From: JAKAXS01 sp965279065
Lineage (GTDB): Bacteria > Pseudomonadota > Alphaproteobacteria > Rhizobiales > Hyphomicrobiaceae
Length of the DNA: 64,000 nucleotides
Assembly (NCBI GenBank): GCA_965279065.1
Contig: OZ257134.1
Location: 62,001 to 126,000, forward strand
Direction of reading: 5' to 3'
In this document: one piece after another, positions 43,974 to 52,822 of the stretch
Position numbering within the stretch: position 1 is the stretch's first letter
Layout of the letters: each line of letters begins with the position of its first letter
Notes under the pieces: model-generated
Databases searched by the model: none
Seen by the model: the letters and a program-made list of their open reading frames with translations, nothing else
What the model was told of the DNA's origin: nothing
Made by a program: the position numbers and the translations under genes

Positions 43974-44657
43974 ATGTCCGACTTCATCACGCAGCTACGT
44001 CACGAAGCAGATGAACTTCTCAAGGCTGTCGACGTGTCACCTGTCGGCGCCTTGTTCGACGGAACGGCATCTAAGGATTTGTATATCGCTTTTCTGCAGG
44101 AAACTTTTCACCATACGCGGCCGACAAGTGCGAACCTCGCCTTTGCCGGCGAACGTCTCAACAAATCGGGCCAAAGCGGATGGCTCGCCGATTTGCTGAT
44201 GGAGAAGTCGAAGGAAGAAAAGGGCCACGAGAAGCTGGCCCTGGCTGACCTCGTCACGTTGGGCCTCACGGAAAAAGAAGTCGAGAACGCGCCGGAAAGC
44301 CCACCGGTTGCAGCATACAATGCCTACTGCCGGTTCATCGCGGCGAGCCCGTTTCCCATCGCCTACCTCGGACCGGCATATGTTCTAGAGACGTTAGCTG
44401 TCGAACGCGGCCCCAAAGCTGCGGCCGGCATGAACAAGACCGCAAAGGTCCCCGACATCGCCAAGGCCAGCGTCTACCTCGGCTACGGCGGTGAGGATGA
44501 AGGGCACGTTGCCCGCCTCGACGACAAGCTCGATCGCATCAAAAGTGCGGCCGATCAGAACGCCATCCTCGTCTCTGCCGCGGCGACGCGGCTGATGTAC
44601 ACCGCGATGTGCGAGAACATCACCGAAGTTGCGCGCCTGCGCCGTCGCGCGGCATAG
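43974..44657 (+). CDS. Heme-oxygenase-like diiron protein (iron-containing redox enzyme family)
   Basis: 227 residues, all-helical by sequence. Candidate diiron ligands fall in the order expected for HDO-fold enzymes: Glu43 and His46/47 (QETFHHTRP), Glu81/82 and His85 (EEKGHEK), Glu139 (YVLETLAVE), and an acidic/His segment GGEDEGHVARLDD (His178, Asp183). Start after GGAGGACAAAC. HDO members include UndA and other oxygenases acting on fatty or amino acids. The next gene encodes a LuxI/FeeM-type acyltransferase after a 91-base gap with a hairpin, suggesting a common biosynthetic task (inference). Confidence 0.78.
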   Translation: MSDFITQLRHEADELLKAVDVSPVGALFDGTASKDLYIAFLQETFHHTRPTSANLAFAGERLNKSGQSGWLADLLMEKSKEEKGHEKLALADLVTLGLTEKEVENAPESPPVAAYNAYCRFIAASPFPIAYLGPAYVLETLAVERGPKAAAGMNKTAKVPDIAKASVYLGYGGEDEGHVARLDDKLDRIKSAADQNAILVSAAATRLMYTAMCENITEVARLRRRAA

Positions 44658-44687
44658 GCTCTCCTACACACAACTGGTTTTTAGCTT

Positions 44688-44718
44688 GCTGCGGCCGCGG
44701 CCCGCCGCGCGCCGCAGC
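44688..44718 (+). other. Hairpin between the HDO and acyltransferase genes
   Basis: GCTGCGGC and GCCGCAGC can form an 8-bp stem with a 15-base GC-rich loop in the 91-base gap. Possible attenuator or terminator; no T-run follows, so transcription may continue. Confidence 0.35.
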
Positions 44719-44748
44719 GATTTCCATTCCTTCATCATTTTCATCTGC

Positions 44749-45543
44749 ATGGGTGCCATGAGTGTCATCACCGTTACGAAAGCCATGTCCGTCGCCGATC
44801 TCGACGCGGCAGCGAAAGTTCGCTGCGCCGTCTTTGCCGACGAGTTCGCCTACCTCGATTCCCGCGACTATCCCGCCGGCCGCGAGGTCGACGGCTTCGA
44901 TGTCCTGCCGACCACCGTCAATTTCGTCGGCCGCGTCGACGGCCAGACGGCAGGCACGGTCCGCCTGCTGTTTGCTAATCCGTGCGTTGCCGCCCGCTGC
45001 AACATTCGTCATGGACTGAGCATAGAGCGCCATCTTGATCTCAAGCGCTTTCGTTTGAACATGTCGCTGGCCGAGATTCCGCGATCCTCGGTGCTGAAGC
45101 CCTTCCGCCGCACGGGGGTGATGCATCACCTCTACTTTGCCGCCTACGTCGAATGCCTGCGCCGCGGCGTCACGCATTGGATCGCGGTCGGCAATACCGA
45201 GACCGACTGCGCGGCCGATGCCGCAGTCGTGATGCGCCTTCTTGAAGCACGTGGCTTGTGGCTGAAGGAGTTCGATGCGGAACCACGCGAGGTCGCGGCG
45301 CCGGCGCGCGAACCGCGTTACCGCCTCTACACCGAGGCTCATCACAACGAGATCCGGCGCGGCAACCTGAATGCCGTGCCGTTGCCACGTACGTTGGAAC
45401 TGTTTGCCAAGGTCGGGGCCCGCTACTTCGGGACACCCTTCTATGACGCCGGCTTCCGCATGTTCGCCATGCCGCTCATTCTCGACATGAAGGACTTCGT
45501 GCACTCGCCTTACGGCACAGTGCCGCTACAGATGGCGGCGTGA
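44749..45543 (+). CDS. LuxI/FeeM-type N-acyl amino acid synthase (GNAT family)
   Basis: 264 residues. The GNAT-fold signature shared by LuxI and FeeM is visible: Arg25, Phe29, DEF(31-33), REVDGFD (Asp48, Asp51), Arg72 and LAEIPRSSV (Glu109, Arg112). The PEP-CTERM/exosortase-associated acyltransferase family has the same layout. No exosortase or luxR gene is adjacent. Start ambiguous (ATG 44749 or 44758). It follows the HDO gene. Likely product: a long-chain N-acyl amino acid or homoserine lactone; not determinable. Confidence 0.78.
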   Translation: MGAMSVITVTKAMSVADLDAAAKVRCAVFADEFAYLDSRDYPAGREVDGFDVLPTTVNFVGRVDGQTAGTVRLLFANPCVAARCNIRHGLSIERHLDLKRFRLNMSLAEIPRSSVLKPFRRTGVMHHLYFAAYVECLRRGVTHWIAVGNTETDCAADAAVVMRLLEARGLWLKEFDAEPREVAAPAREPRYRLYTEAHHNEIRRGNLNAVPLPRTLELFAKVGARYFGTPFYDAGFRMFAMPLILDMKDFVHSPYGTVPLQMAA

Positions 45544-45551
45544 GGTAAGCT

Positions 45552-45575
45552 GGGGACGGCCGAACCGCCGTCCCC
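45552..45575. terminator. Hairpin between convergent acyltransferase and transporter genes
   Basis: GGGGACGGC and GCCGTCCCC form a perfect 9-bp stem around a 6-base loop, between two converging stops. No long T-run, but the position suits bidirectional termination. Confidence 0.5.
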
Positions 45576-45581
45576 ACGCGC

Positions 45582-47273
45582 TTAGAACAGCGTTAGCGCC
45601 TTCTGGAACGTGTTCCAGATGCCCCAGGCCAAGGGCACGCCGACGAACAGCCAGAACAGCGCCGCCTTGACGTCGAGCCCTCCCTTGCCGATGCCGAACG
45701 ATCCGCTCTGAACGGCCGTCGCGCTGGTGTGCATCAGCTTGGCTTGTTCCTCCGCGACCTCCGCGTCGCTCATGTGCCATTTCGGATTGACCGGCCGGAC
45801 GAGGAGATTGGCGATGAAGCCGACCACAAGCATGCCAGCCAGGATGTAGAAGATCGGGCCATAGATCTGGTCCGGCGCGATGCCGGACTCCAATCGCGTA
45901 TCATGCATGTAGTTGACGACGACGGGGCCAACGATTCCTGCAGTCGACCAAGCCGTCAGAATGCGGCCGTGGATCGCGCCGACGAACTGCGTGCCGAAGA
46001 TGTCAGCTAGGTAAGCCGGGATCGTAGCGAATCCGCCACCGTACATCGACGCGATGACACAGAACGATAGCACGAAGATCGCCAGCCACTTCCCCTCCGC
46101 CGCAGACGCCGCCAAAACGTAAAGCGCCGCACCCAAGACGAAGAAGATGGCGTAGGTCACCTTGCGTCCCAGCTTGTCCGACGAAGACGCCCAGGAGATT
46201 CGGCCGAAGATGTTGAACAGCGAGATCAGCCCCACGAAGCCCGCACCGACGGCCGCCGCCGCCGCCGCCATCGCCGCATCCTTCTTCACGTCGAGATATC
46301 CGAGACTGCCCGCACCGGTCAGCATGCCGCCGAAAGTTTCCTGCAGCATGGGCGACGCGGCGCCGATGATGCCGATGCCCGCCGATACGTTCATGCACAG
46401 CAGGAGCCACAGCAGCCAGAACTGCGGCGTCTTGTGTGCGTTATCGAGGTGCACGTTCTTCGACGTAATCATCGCGTTGGCGGATGCCGGAGGCGCCCAG
46501 CCTTCAGGTTTCCAGCCCGCAGGGGGGAGCCGGTAGCCAAATGAGCCGATCAGCATGAACACCAGGTAGATCAGCGCCATTGCCACGAAGGTGGCGGCCA
46601 CGCCGGGATCGGTCGGCGTCTTGAAGTGGCTCATTAGGAGTGTTGCCAGCGGCGAGCCGAGCATGGCGCCGCCACCGAAGCCCATGATAGCCATGCCGGT
46701 CGCCATACCGCGCCGGTCGGGGAACCATTTGATCAGAGTCGACACCGGCGAAATGTAGCCGAGGCCGAGACCGATGCCGCCGATGATGCCGGAGCCAACC
46801 CAGAGCAACCAGAGCTGATGCAGATAGACGCCGAGGGCCGAGATCAGCAAGCCGCCGCACCAGCACAACGTCGACACGAGTCCGGCCTTGCGGGGTCCGG
46901 CGCGCTCCAGCCAGCCGCCCCAGATCGCGGCGGACACACCGAGCAGCACGAAGAAGAAGGTATACATCCAGCCGAGGTCGAACTGGCTCCAGTTACAGTC
47001 CGTTGCCGTCAGCGCTCTCAGCGTTCCCGCTGCCTTTTCGCCGAATGTCTGCACACCAGCAGCACACAGAGGCAAGGCTTTGCCGTCCGCACCGACCAGC
47101 GCACCCTCGAGTGGCTTCCAGAACACCGAGAACCCGTACGCCATGCCGATGCAAAGATGAATGCACAGGGCCGCAGGCGGCACTAGCCATCGATTGAAGC
47201 CCGCGGTCGCGACGATGCGCTCGCGGTCCAGAAGTCCCGGCGGTGTGTCCACCCCGGCTGCATTGTTCGTCAT
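45582..47273 (-). CDS. OFA-family MFS transporter (oxalate/formate antiporter type)
   Basis: 563 residues, longer than the roughly 420-residue E. coli-type member. 12 transmembrane segments are evident; the first motif LCIHLCIGMAYGFSVFWKPLEGALVG is typical of the OxlT/OFA family and is followed by an extra periplasmic loop (ALPLCAAGVQTFGEKAAG). A further insertion lies before the second six-helix half (KDAAMAAAAAAVGAGFVGLISLFNIFGRISWASSSDKLGRK). Substrate unproven: oxalate, formate or a related dicarboxylate. No oxalate decarboxylase genes are nearby. Confidence 0.85.
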   Translation of the reverse strand: MTNNAAGVDTPPGLLDRERIVATAGFNRWLVPPAALCIHLCIGMAYGFSVFWKPLEGALVGADGKALPLCAAGVQTFGEKAAGTLRALTATDCNWSQFDLGWMYTFFFVLLGVSAAIWGGWLERAGPRKAGLVSTLCWCGGLLISALGVYLHQLWLLWVGSGIIGGIGLGLGYISPVSTLIKWFPDRRGMATGMAIMGFGGGAMLGSPLATLLMSHFKTPTDPGVAATFVAMALIYLVFMLIGSFGYRLPPAGWKPEGWAPPASANAMITSKNVHLDNAHKTPQFWLLWLLLCMNVSAGIGIIGAASPMLQETFGGMLTGAGSLGYLDVKKDAAMAAAAAAVGAGFVGLISLFNIFGRISWASSSDKLGRKVTYAIFFVLGAALYVLAASAAEGKWLAIFVLSFCVIASMYGGGFATIPAYLADIFGTQFVGAIHGRILTAWSTAGIVGPVVVNYMHDTRLESGIAPDQIYGPIFYILAGMLVVGFIANLLVRPVNPKWHMSDAEVAEEQAKLMHTSATAVQSGSFGIGKGGLDVKAALFWLFVGVPLAWGIWNTFQKALTLF

Positions 47274-47458
47274 TACTTCCCCCCCAGATGGGACATTTGG
47301 CGCAGGCTTTGCTGCAGTTGTCGTTTGCGGTAAGGACTACCCGTTCAATTTTCCAAGAACAAGCGTTTGCGTCGAGCCTCGAGCTGGCTTATCGCTTTGT
47401 GAAGGTTGAAAACGACGCCTGCGACCCCAAAATTAACTGTGTGCTTGAGCCGGATACG

Positions 47459-48499
47459 ATGACAGACGCCCAGCAGCCGATCATATTCGCTCCGCAGCGC
47501 CACGAGCCGTTGGTCGACTCCTTTGGACGGCACATAACCTACCTGCGCGTGTCCGTGACCGATCGTTGCGACTTCCGTTGTGTCTACTGCATGTCCGAGC
47601 ACATGACGTTCCTTCCCAAGAAGGATCTTCTGACACTTGAGGAACTGGACCGCGTCTGCTCGGCCTTCGTTGATCGCGGCGTGCGCAAGCTGCGCATCAC
47701 CGGCGGCGAGCCGCTCGTCCGTCGCAATATCATGTGGCTGTTCAAGAGCCTCTCCCGCCACATCGACAGCGGCAATCTCGAAGAGCTGACGCTGACCACC
47801 AACGGCAGCCAGCTCGGCAAATACGCCGCCGATCTCGCCGCCTGCGGCGTCCGCCGCGTCAACGTTTCGATCGACAGCCTCGACGAGCAGAAGTTTCGCA
47901 CCATCACCCGCTGGGGCGACCTCAAGGTCGTCATGCAGGGCTTGGACGCAGCCGCCAAGGCGGGCCTCAAACTCAAGCTCAATGCCGTCGCCCTGAAGGG
48001 CGTCAACGAAGACGAGATCGAGAGCCTGGTCCGCTTCGCCCACGACCGCGGCGCCGACATCACCTTCATTGAAGCCATGCCCATGGGTGATATCGGCGAG
48101 AACCGCGCCGACCAGTATTTGCCCTTGTCGATCGTGCGCGCGCGTTTGATGAACACCTTTACGCTTGAAGACAGCGCCTACCGCACCGGTGGTCCCGCGC
48201 GCTATGTCACGGTCAAGGAAACGGGCGGACGGCTCGGCTTCATCACGCCGATGACCCACAACTTCTGCGAAAGCTGCAACCGCGTGCGCCTGACCTGCAC
48301 CGGCACCCTCTACATGTGCCTCGGCCAGGACGACAAGGCCGACCTGCGCGAACCGTTGCGCGCCGGCGTCACCGACGAATTGCTGCAGAATGCCATCGAT
48401 GGGGCCATTGCCGCCAAGCCTAAGGGCCACGATTTCATCATCGACCGGCGCACGTCGAAACCATCCGTAGGCAGACATATGAGCGTGACCGGCGGCTGA
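47459..48499 (+). CDS. moaA: GTP 3',8-cyclase MoaA
   Basis: 346 residues. Radical SAM enzyme for the first step of molybdopterin synthesis. The N-terminal cluster is CDFRCVYC and the C-terminal cluster CESCNRVRLTCTG...C (YMCLG); the double-glycine end SVTGG is diagnostic. TNGSQLGKYA, RVNVSIDSLDEQKF and FIEAMPMGDIG are also typical. Start chosen at ATG 47459 before TDAQQPII; the long open frame upstream is unlike MoaA. It stands alone, apart from mobAB and moeB. Confidence 0.95.
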   Translation: MTDAQQPIIFAPQRHEPLVDSFGRHITYLRVSVTDRCDFRCVYCMSEHMTFLPKKDLLTLEELDRVCSAFVDRGVRKLRITGGEPLVRRNIMWLFKSLSRHIDSGNLEELTLTTNGSQLGKYAADLAACGVRRVNVSIDSLDEQKFRTITRWGDLKVVMQGLDAAAKAGLKLKLNAVALKGVNEDEIESLVRFAHDRGADITFIEAMPMGDIGENRADQYLPLSIVRARLMNTFTLEDSAYRTGGPARYVTVKETGGRLGFITPMTHNFCESCNRVRLTCTGTLYMCLGQDDKADLREPLRAGVTDELLQNAIDGAIAAKPKGHDFIIDRRTSKPSVGRHMSVTGG

Positions 48500-48652
48500 A
48501 CGAAGCCGAATTCTGCCCTGCAGCCCGATCGGTCTGTGGAAACTGCCGTCGGCAGCCGAAACGATCGGTTAAGCGCGCAGCAAATCCCTGTCACACGGCC
48601 CCCCAAATCGTCTAGTCTAAAGCAATCGTACGCGGCTGACGCGCGTGCGCGG

Positions 48653-49330
48653 ATGCGGACGATTGTTGACTCGGCCATGCCAAAAGTGATGCGAGCATTG
48701 AAGGTTTCGCTCAGCGCGCTTGCTGCCGCTGTCGTGCTCGGCTTTGTCGCGTTCGCGGTGATCGTCATGCGCACGCCGGACCCCACCCAGGCCAAGGCCG
48801 ACGGCATCGTCGTGCTGACCGGCGGCCCCACCCGTATCCTGGAAGGCGCCCGCCTGCTGCGCGAAGGCCACGGCGATCGCCTGCTCATCTCCGGCGTGAA
48901 CCGCCACACGGGCCGCCAGGACCTCATTCGCATCTCGGGCCTTGGCGAGCAGGAGTTCAACTGCTGCGTCGACATCGGCTACACCGCGCTCGACACCATC
49001 GGCAACGCCGACGAGACGCGGTCGTGGGCCGAGGCCATGCGCTTCGATACGTTGATCGTCGTGACGTCCAGTTATCACATGCCCCGCTCCATCGCCGAGC
49101 TGGCTCGCGAACTGCCGAACACGACCTTGATCGCCCATCCTGTGCAGCCGCCCGGCTTCACCGACGGCGCCTGGTGGCTCCGGCCGCGCACCGCCCGGGT
49201 CCTCATGTCGGAGTACCTGAAGTTCCTGCCCGCTGCCGCCCGCTATGCAGCCTCGCGCGTCATCGGCCCATGGGAGGAGAGTTCCATTGCCGAGACGCCT
49301 GCACCCGGCAGGCCAAGAGCCAACATTTGA
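48653..49330 (+). CDS. YdcF-family (DUF218) membrane protein
   Basis: 225 residues. One N-terminal helix (ALKVSLSALAAAVVLGFVAFAVIV) precedes a DUF218 domain (ADGIVVLTGGPTRILEGARLLREGHGDRLLISGVN, NTIGNADETRSWAEAM, IVVTSSYHMPRSIAELAREL). Related ElyC/SanA proteins affect envelope biogenesis. plsC follows after 32 bases; in several Rhizobiales (from memory) this pair sits directly beside ftsEX, whereas here 6 kb of other genes intervene. ATG 48677 is an alternative start. Confidence 0.85.
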   Translation: MRTIVDSAMPKVMRALKVSLSALAAAVVLGFVAFAVIVMRTPDPTQAKADGIVVLTGGPTRILEGARLLREGHGDRLLISGVNRHTGRQDLIRISGLGEQEFNCCVDIGYTALDTIGNADETRSWAEAMRFDTLIVVTSSYHMPRSIAELARELPNTTLIAHPVQPPGFTDGAWWLRPRTARVLMSEYLKFLPAAARYAASRVIGPWEESSIAETPAPGRPRANI

Positions 49331-49362
49331 CGCCTGACCCGACCGCAGGCATCAACGCGCCC

Positions 49363-50145
49363 ATGCTGATCCTCCGCTCCTACCTCTTCGCCATTGCCTT
49401 TTACGTTACGACGGCATTGTTCCTGCTGCTCGGCTCCTGGCTGCTGCTCGGTCCGCGCCTCTGGGCCATGGAGGGCCTGCGCCTGCACGGCCTGGCCAGC
49501 CTCTGGCTGCTGAAGCACATCGCCGGGACGCGCATGGAAGTTCGTGGCCATGAACGCGTGCCCCAGGGCGCCTGCCTTATCGTCTCCAAGCATCAGTCGG
49601 CCTGGGACACGTTCGCGCTGGTGCCGTTGTTTCGCGATCCCGCGATCGTCCTCAAGGACGAACTGAAGTGGATTCCCTTCTACGGCTGGTTCTGCGTGAA
49701 GTTCGAGCACATCCTGGTCAAACGCGACCGCGCCGCCGCCGCCCTCAAGGCCCTCGTAGAGCAGGCCCGATCCCGTATCGCACAGGATCGCCAGGTGGTC
49801 ATCTTCCCGGAAGGCACCCGCCGCACGCCCGGTGCGCCGCCCGACTACAAGCCCGGCTACGTCGCGCTCTATGAAGGTCTCGGCGTACCGTGCATTCCGC
49901 TGGCTCTCAACTCGGGCCTCTTCTGGCCGCGCCGCAGCCTGCTGCGCTTCCCCGGCACCATCGTCGTCGAATTCCTGGAGCCGATTCCTCCCGGCTTGCC
50001 CCGCAAGGCCTTCAAGGCCGAATTGGAAAAGCGTTTGGAAGACGCCAGCAGCCGCCTCGTCACCGAGGCGCTGGCGTCACGCGACCCGCCTCCGCTGAAA
50101 TCGGAAACCATGTCGCGCAGCGATGCGCACGAAAAGCGAACATAA
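49363..50145 (+). CDS. plsC: 1-acyl-sn-glycerol-3-phosphate acyltransferase
   Basis: 260 residues. HX4D motif KHQSAWDT and the later FPEGTRRTPGA are the acyltransferase motifs; an N-terminal hydrophobic helix anchors it. Makes phosphatidic acid from lysophosphatidic acid. Follows ydcF in the same transcript. Its last codons overlap the LexA-like box preceding nrdJ. Confidence 0.92.
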   Translation: MLILRSYLFAIAFYVTTALFLLLGSWLLLGPRLWAMEGLRLHGLASLWLLKHIAGTRMEVRGHERVPQGACLIVSKHQSAWDTFALVPLFRDPAIVLKDELKWIPFYGWFCVKFEHILVKRDRAAAALKALVEQARSRIAQDRQVVIFPEGTRRTPGAPPDYKPGYVALYEGLGVPCIPLALNSGLFWPRRSLLRFPGTIVVEFLEPIPPGLPRKAFKAELEKRLEDASSRLVTEALASRDPPPLKSETMSRSDAHEKRT

Positions 50146-50152
50146 TAAGAAC
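50138..50152 (+). promoter_or_regulatory. LexA-type SOS box (GAAC-N7-GAAC)
   Basis: GAAC at 50138-50141 and at 50149-50152 with exactly seven bases between them. This is the complement of the GTTC-N7-GTTC operator known for alphaproteobacterial LexA. It overlaps the end of plsC and lies 6 bases upstream of the nrdJ -35 element, so it is well placed to repress nrdJ. Chance occurrence cannot be excluded from one site. Confidence 0.6.
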
Positions 50153-50158
50153 ATTTGT

Positions 50159-50187
50159 TTGACGAAAAGCGCCAAGGCCCTTATATT
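50159..50187 (+). promoter_or_regulatory. Strong sigma-70-type promoter of nrdJ
   Basis: TTGACG, 17 bases, TATATT: near-consensus with optimal spacing, 18 bases before the GTG start, so the transcript leader is very short, about 10 bases. AGAGG 7-11 bases before the GTG is the ribosome-binding site. Confidence 0.75.
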
Positions 50188-50204
50188 GGGCCCAGAGGTG
50201 CACA

Positions 50205-52625
50205 GTGACGTCAGCGGGCAAAATCGGCGCGGAATTTCCCAACGCAATCTCGGAAGAGATCTGGCGCAGCAAGTATCGGTTCGCCGTTTCCGGCGCGCCG
50301 GACGCGGGCGACAGAGGGCTGCAGGACACGTTCACGCGCGTCGCTGAGGCGGCCGCCTCCGCCGAGCGTGGCGGCAAGAAGGGCCGCGCGCGCCACGCCA
50401 GGGCCTTCACTGAGGCGATGCAGAATTTCGAGTTCTTGCCCGCCGGCCGTATTCTCGCCGGCGCCGGCACTGGCCGCGCCGTGACGCTCTCCAATTGCTT
50501 CGTCATGGGCCGCATCGACGACGATCTGTCGGCCATCTTCGATAATGTCAGGGAAGCCGCACTGACGATGCAGCAGGGCGGCGGCATCGGCCACGATTTC
50601 TCCACCCTGCGCCCCAAGGGTGCCCCCGTCAAAAGCATCGGCGCCGACGCGTCCGGGCCCGTCAGCTTCATGGATGTGTGGGACGCCATGTGCCGCACCA
50701 TCATGTCGGCGGGCGCGCGCCGCGGCGCCATGATGGCAACCCTGCGCTGCGATCACCCCGACATTGAAACCTTCATCGGCGTGAAGGCCGATGCCGTGCG
50801 CCTGCGCAACTTCAATCTCTCCGTCCTCGTCACCGACGCCTTCATGGCTGCCGTCAAAGCCGATGCTGCGTGGGATCTGGTGTTCGACGGCGTCGTCTAT
50901 CGCACGATCGCTGCGCGCGATCTCTGGCATCGCATCATGCGCGCCACGTACGACTTCGCCGAACCGGGTGTCATTTTCATCGATCGCGTCAACAGTCGCA
51001 ACAACCTCGCCTACTGCGAGGAGATTTTCGCCACCAACCCGTGCGGAGAACAGCCTCTGCCGCCCTACGGCGCCTGCCTGCTCGGCTCCATCAATCTCAC
51101 GCAGTTCGTCACTAAGCCCTTCGATGAGAGCGCCACGCTCGATACCGTGAGGCTGGAAGCCCGCGTCGCCACGGCAATCCGCTTTCTCGACGACATCATC
51201 GACGTCTCCGGCTATCCGCTGGAGCCGCAGCGACGCGAGGCGCAGGCCAAGCGCCGCATCGGACTCGGCGTCACCGGCCTCGCCGACGCGCTCATCCTCC
51301 TCGGCGCCCGCTACGGCTCGCCTGAAGCCGTCAAGCTTGCCGGCTCTTGGATGGCGACGATCCAGAACGCCGCCTACCTCGCCAGCGCCGAACTGGCGTC
51401 TGAAAAAGGCGCCTTCCCTCTGTATGATGCGAAGCAGTTCCTCCAGCGGCCCAACGTTACGGCTCTGAGCAAACCGGTGCGCGACGCCATCGCCCGTCAC
51501 GGCATCCGCAACGGTTGCCTCACGTCGATCGCGCCCACCGGTACCATCTCGCTGCTGGCCGGAAACGTCTCGAGCGGCATCGAGCCTGTCTTCGATTTTT
51601 CCGCGCGCCGGCGCGTGCTGCAACCGGATGGCTCCGCGCGGGAGCAGATTGTGGAAGACGCCGCCCATCGGCTCTTCCGCCAGCGTTTCGGGGCGGATGC
51701 ACCCCTGCCGCCGTCGTTCGTCACCGCCGCCACCCTGACGCCGGCGGATCACCTCGCCATGCAGGCCGCGGTCCAGCAGCACGTCGACAGCTCCATCTCC
51801 AAGACCATCAACGTGCCCGCCGAGATCGGCTTCGACGCATTCGAGTCGGTCTATCTGGAAGCGTATGCCCAGGGCCTGAAAGGCTGCACGACCTATCGTC
51901 CCAACGAGGTCACCGGCGCTGTCCTGCAATCCGCCGCGCCGGAGCTAGCGACTGAGCCCGTCGCCACAGTTCCGGCACCCAAACTCGTGGCGGCCGCACC
52001 GCGCGACACGGGCGCTGTCGTCTACATGTCCAAGCCGCTGGAGCGCGATCCCGTTCTCGAAGGCTACACCTATAAGCTCAAGTGGCCCGAGAGCGATCAC
52101 GCCATCTACGTCACCATCAACGACATCGTCCGCGACGGCCGCCGCTGCCCGTTTGAGATCTTCATCAACACCCGCAATCTCGAGCACTATGCCTGGACGG
52201 TCGCCCTCACCCGCATGATCAGCGCCGTCTTCCGCCGCGGCGGCGACGTGGCCTTCGTCGCCGACGAACTGAAAGGCGTATTCGACCCCCAGGGCGGCCG
52301 CTGGATCAAGGGCCGCTACGTCCCGAGCCTGCTCGCCGCCATCGGCGAGGTCATCGAGGCGCACATGGTCCGCATCGGTTTCCTGTCTGCGCGGGAGACG
52401 CCGCTGTTCTCGCTGGAACAGCCAACAAGCGGCGAAGGTGGTCCAATGTCGTCGTCGTCGCCGGGCGACGGCCCGTCGTCACAGGCGGAATCTCCGCCGC
52501 TTGCCCGCCGCGCCGTCGCAGGCACGGCCGGCGCCCGTCACTGTCCGCGCTGTTCGTCAAGGAGTTTCGTGCGCAGCGAAGGCTGCTGGATCTGTCAAAG
52601 CTGCGGCTTCTCTCGCTGCGGCTAA
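50205..52625 (+). CDS. nrdJ: Class II (adenosylcobalamin-dependent) ribonucleotide reductase with zinc-ribbon tail
   Basis: 806 residues. Makes deoxyribonucleotides without oxygen dependence, using a cobalamin radical. NRD motifs: SNCFVM, GGGIGHDFSTLRPKGAPVKSIGADASGPVSFMDVWDAMC, the catalytic NPCGEQPLPPYGACLLGSINL, SGIEPVFDF and TIVPAEIG-like SKTINVPAEIGFD. The C-terminus has CPRCSSRSFVRSEGCWICQSCGFSRCG, a zinc-ribbon/redox-Cys tail. GTG start. A LexA-type box and a strong promoter precede it. No class I (nrdAB) genes are in the window. Confidence 0.95.
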   Translation: MTSAGKIGAEFPNAISEEIWRSKYRFAVSGAPDAGDRGLQDTFTRVAEAAASAERGGKKGRARHARAFTEAMQNFEFLPAGRILAGAGTGRAVTLSNCFVMGRIDDDLSAIFDNVREAALTMQQGGGIGHDFSTLRPKGAPVKSIGADASGPVSFMDVWDAMCRTIMSAGARRGAMMATLRCDHPDIETFIGVKADAVRLRNFNLSVLVTDAFMAAVKADAAWDLVFDGVVYRTIAARDLWHRIMRATYDFAEPGVIFIDRVNSRNNLAYCEEIFATNPCGEQPLPPYGACLLGSINLTQFVTKPFDESATLDTVRLEARVATAIRFLDDIIDVSGYPLEPQRREAQAKRRIGLGVTGLADALILLGARYGSPEAVKLAGSWMATIQNAAYLASAELASEKGAFPLYDAKQFLQRPNVTALSKPVRDAIARHGIRNGCLTSIAPTGTISLLAGNVSSGIEPVFDFSARRRVLQPDGSAREQIVEDAAHRLFRQRFGADAPLPPSFVTAATLTPADHLAMQAAVQQHVDSSISKTINVPAEIGFDAFESVYLEAYAQGLKGCTTYRPNEVTGAVLQSAAPELATEPVATVPAPKLVAAAPRDTGAVVYMSKPLERDPVLEGYTYKLKWPESDHAIYVTINDIVRDGRRCPFEIFINTRNLEHYAWTVALTRMISAVFRRGGDVAFVADELKGVFDPQGGRWIKGRYVPSLLAAIGEVIEAHMVRIGFLSARETPLFSLEQPTSGEGGPMSSSSPGDGPSSQAESPPLARRAVAGTAGARHCPRCSSRSFVRSEGCWICQSCGFSRCG

Positions 52626-52822
52626 AGTGGGTTAATACCCAGATTATTAAGCGTTTTGTGCGTATTGTCCGGCCCGCGTCCCGTCCGTCATCCACAGCTT
52701 CGGCCGCAGAATGACTGACTTCAGGCCACATTTTTGCTAGAAAATTCTGGCATGTTGCCTTCAGAGCACACTTTCGCGGCCAGCCTGGCCAGTTCCGAAG
52801 GCACCGCAGCAGGGATCGCACG

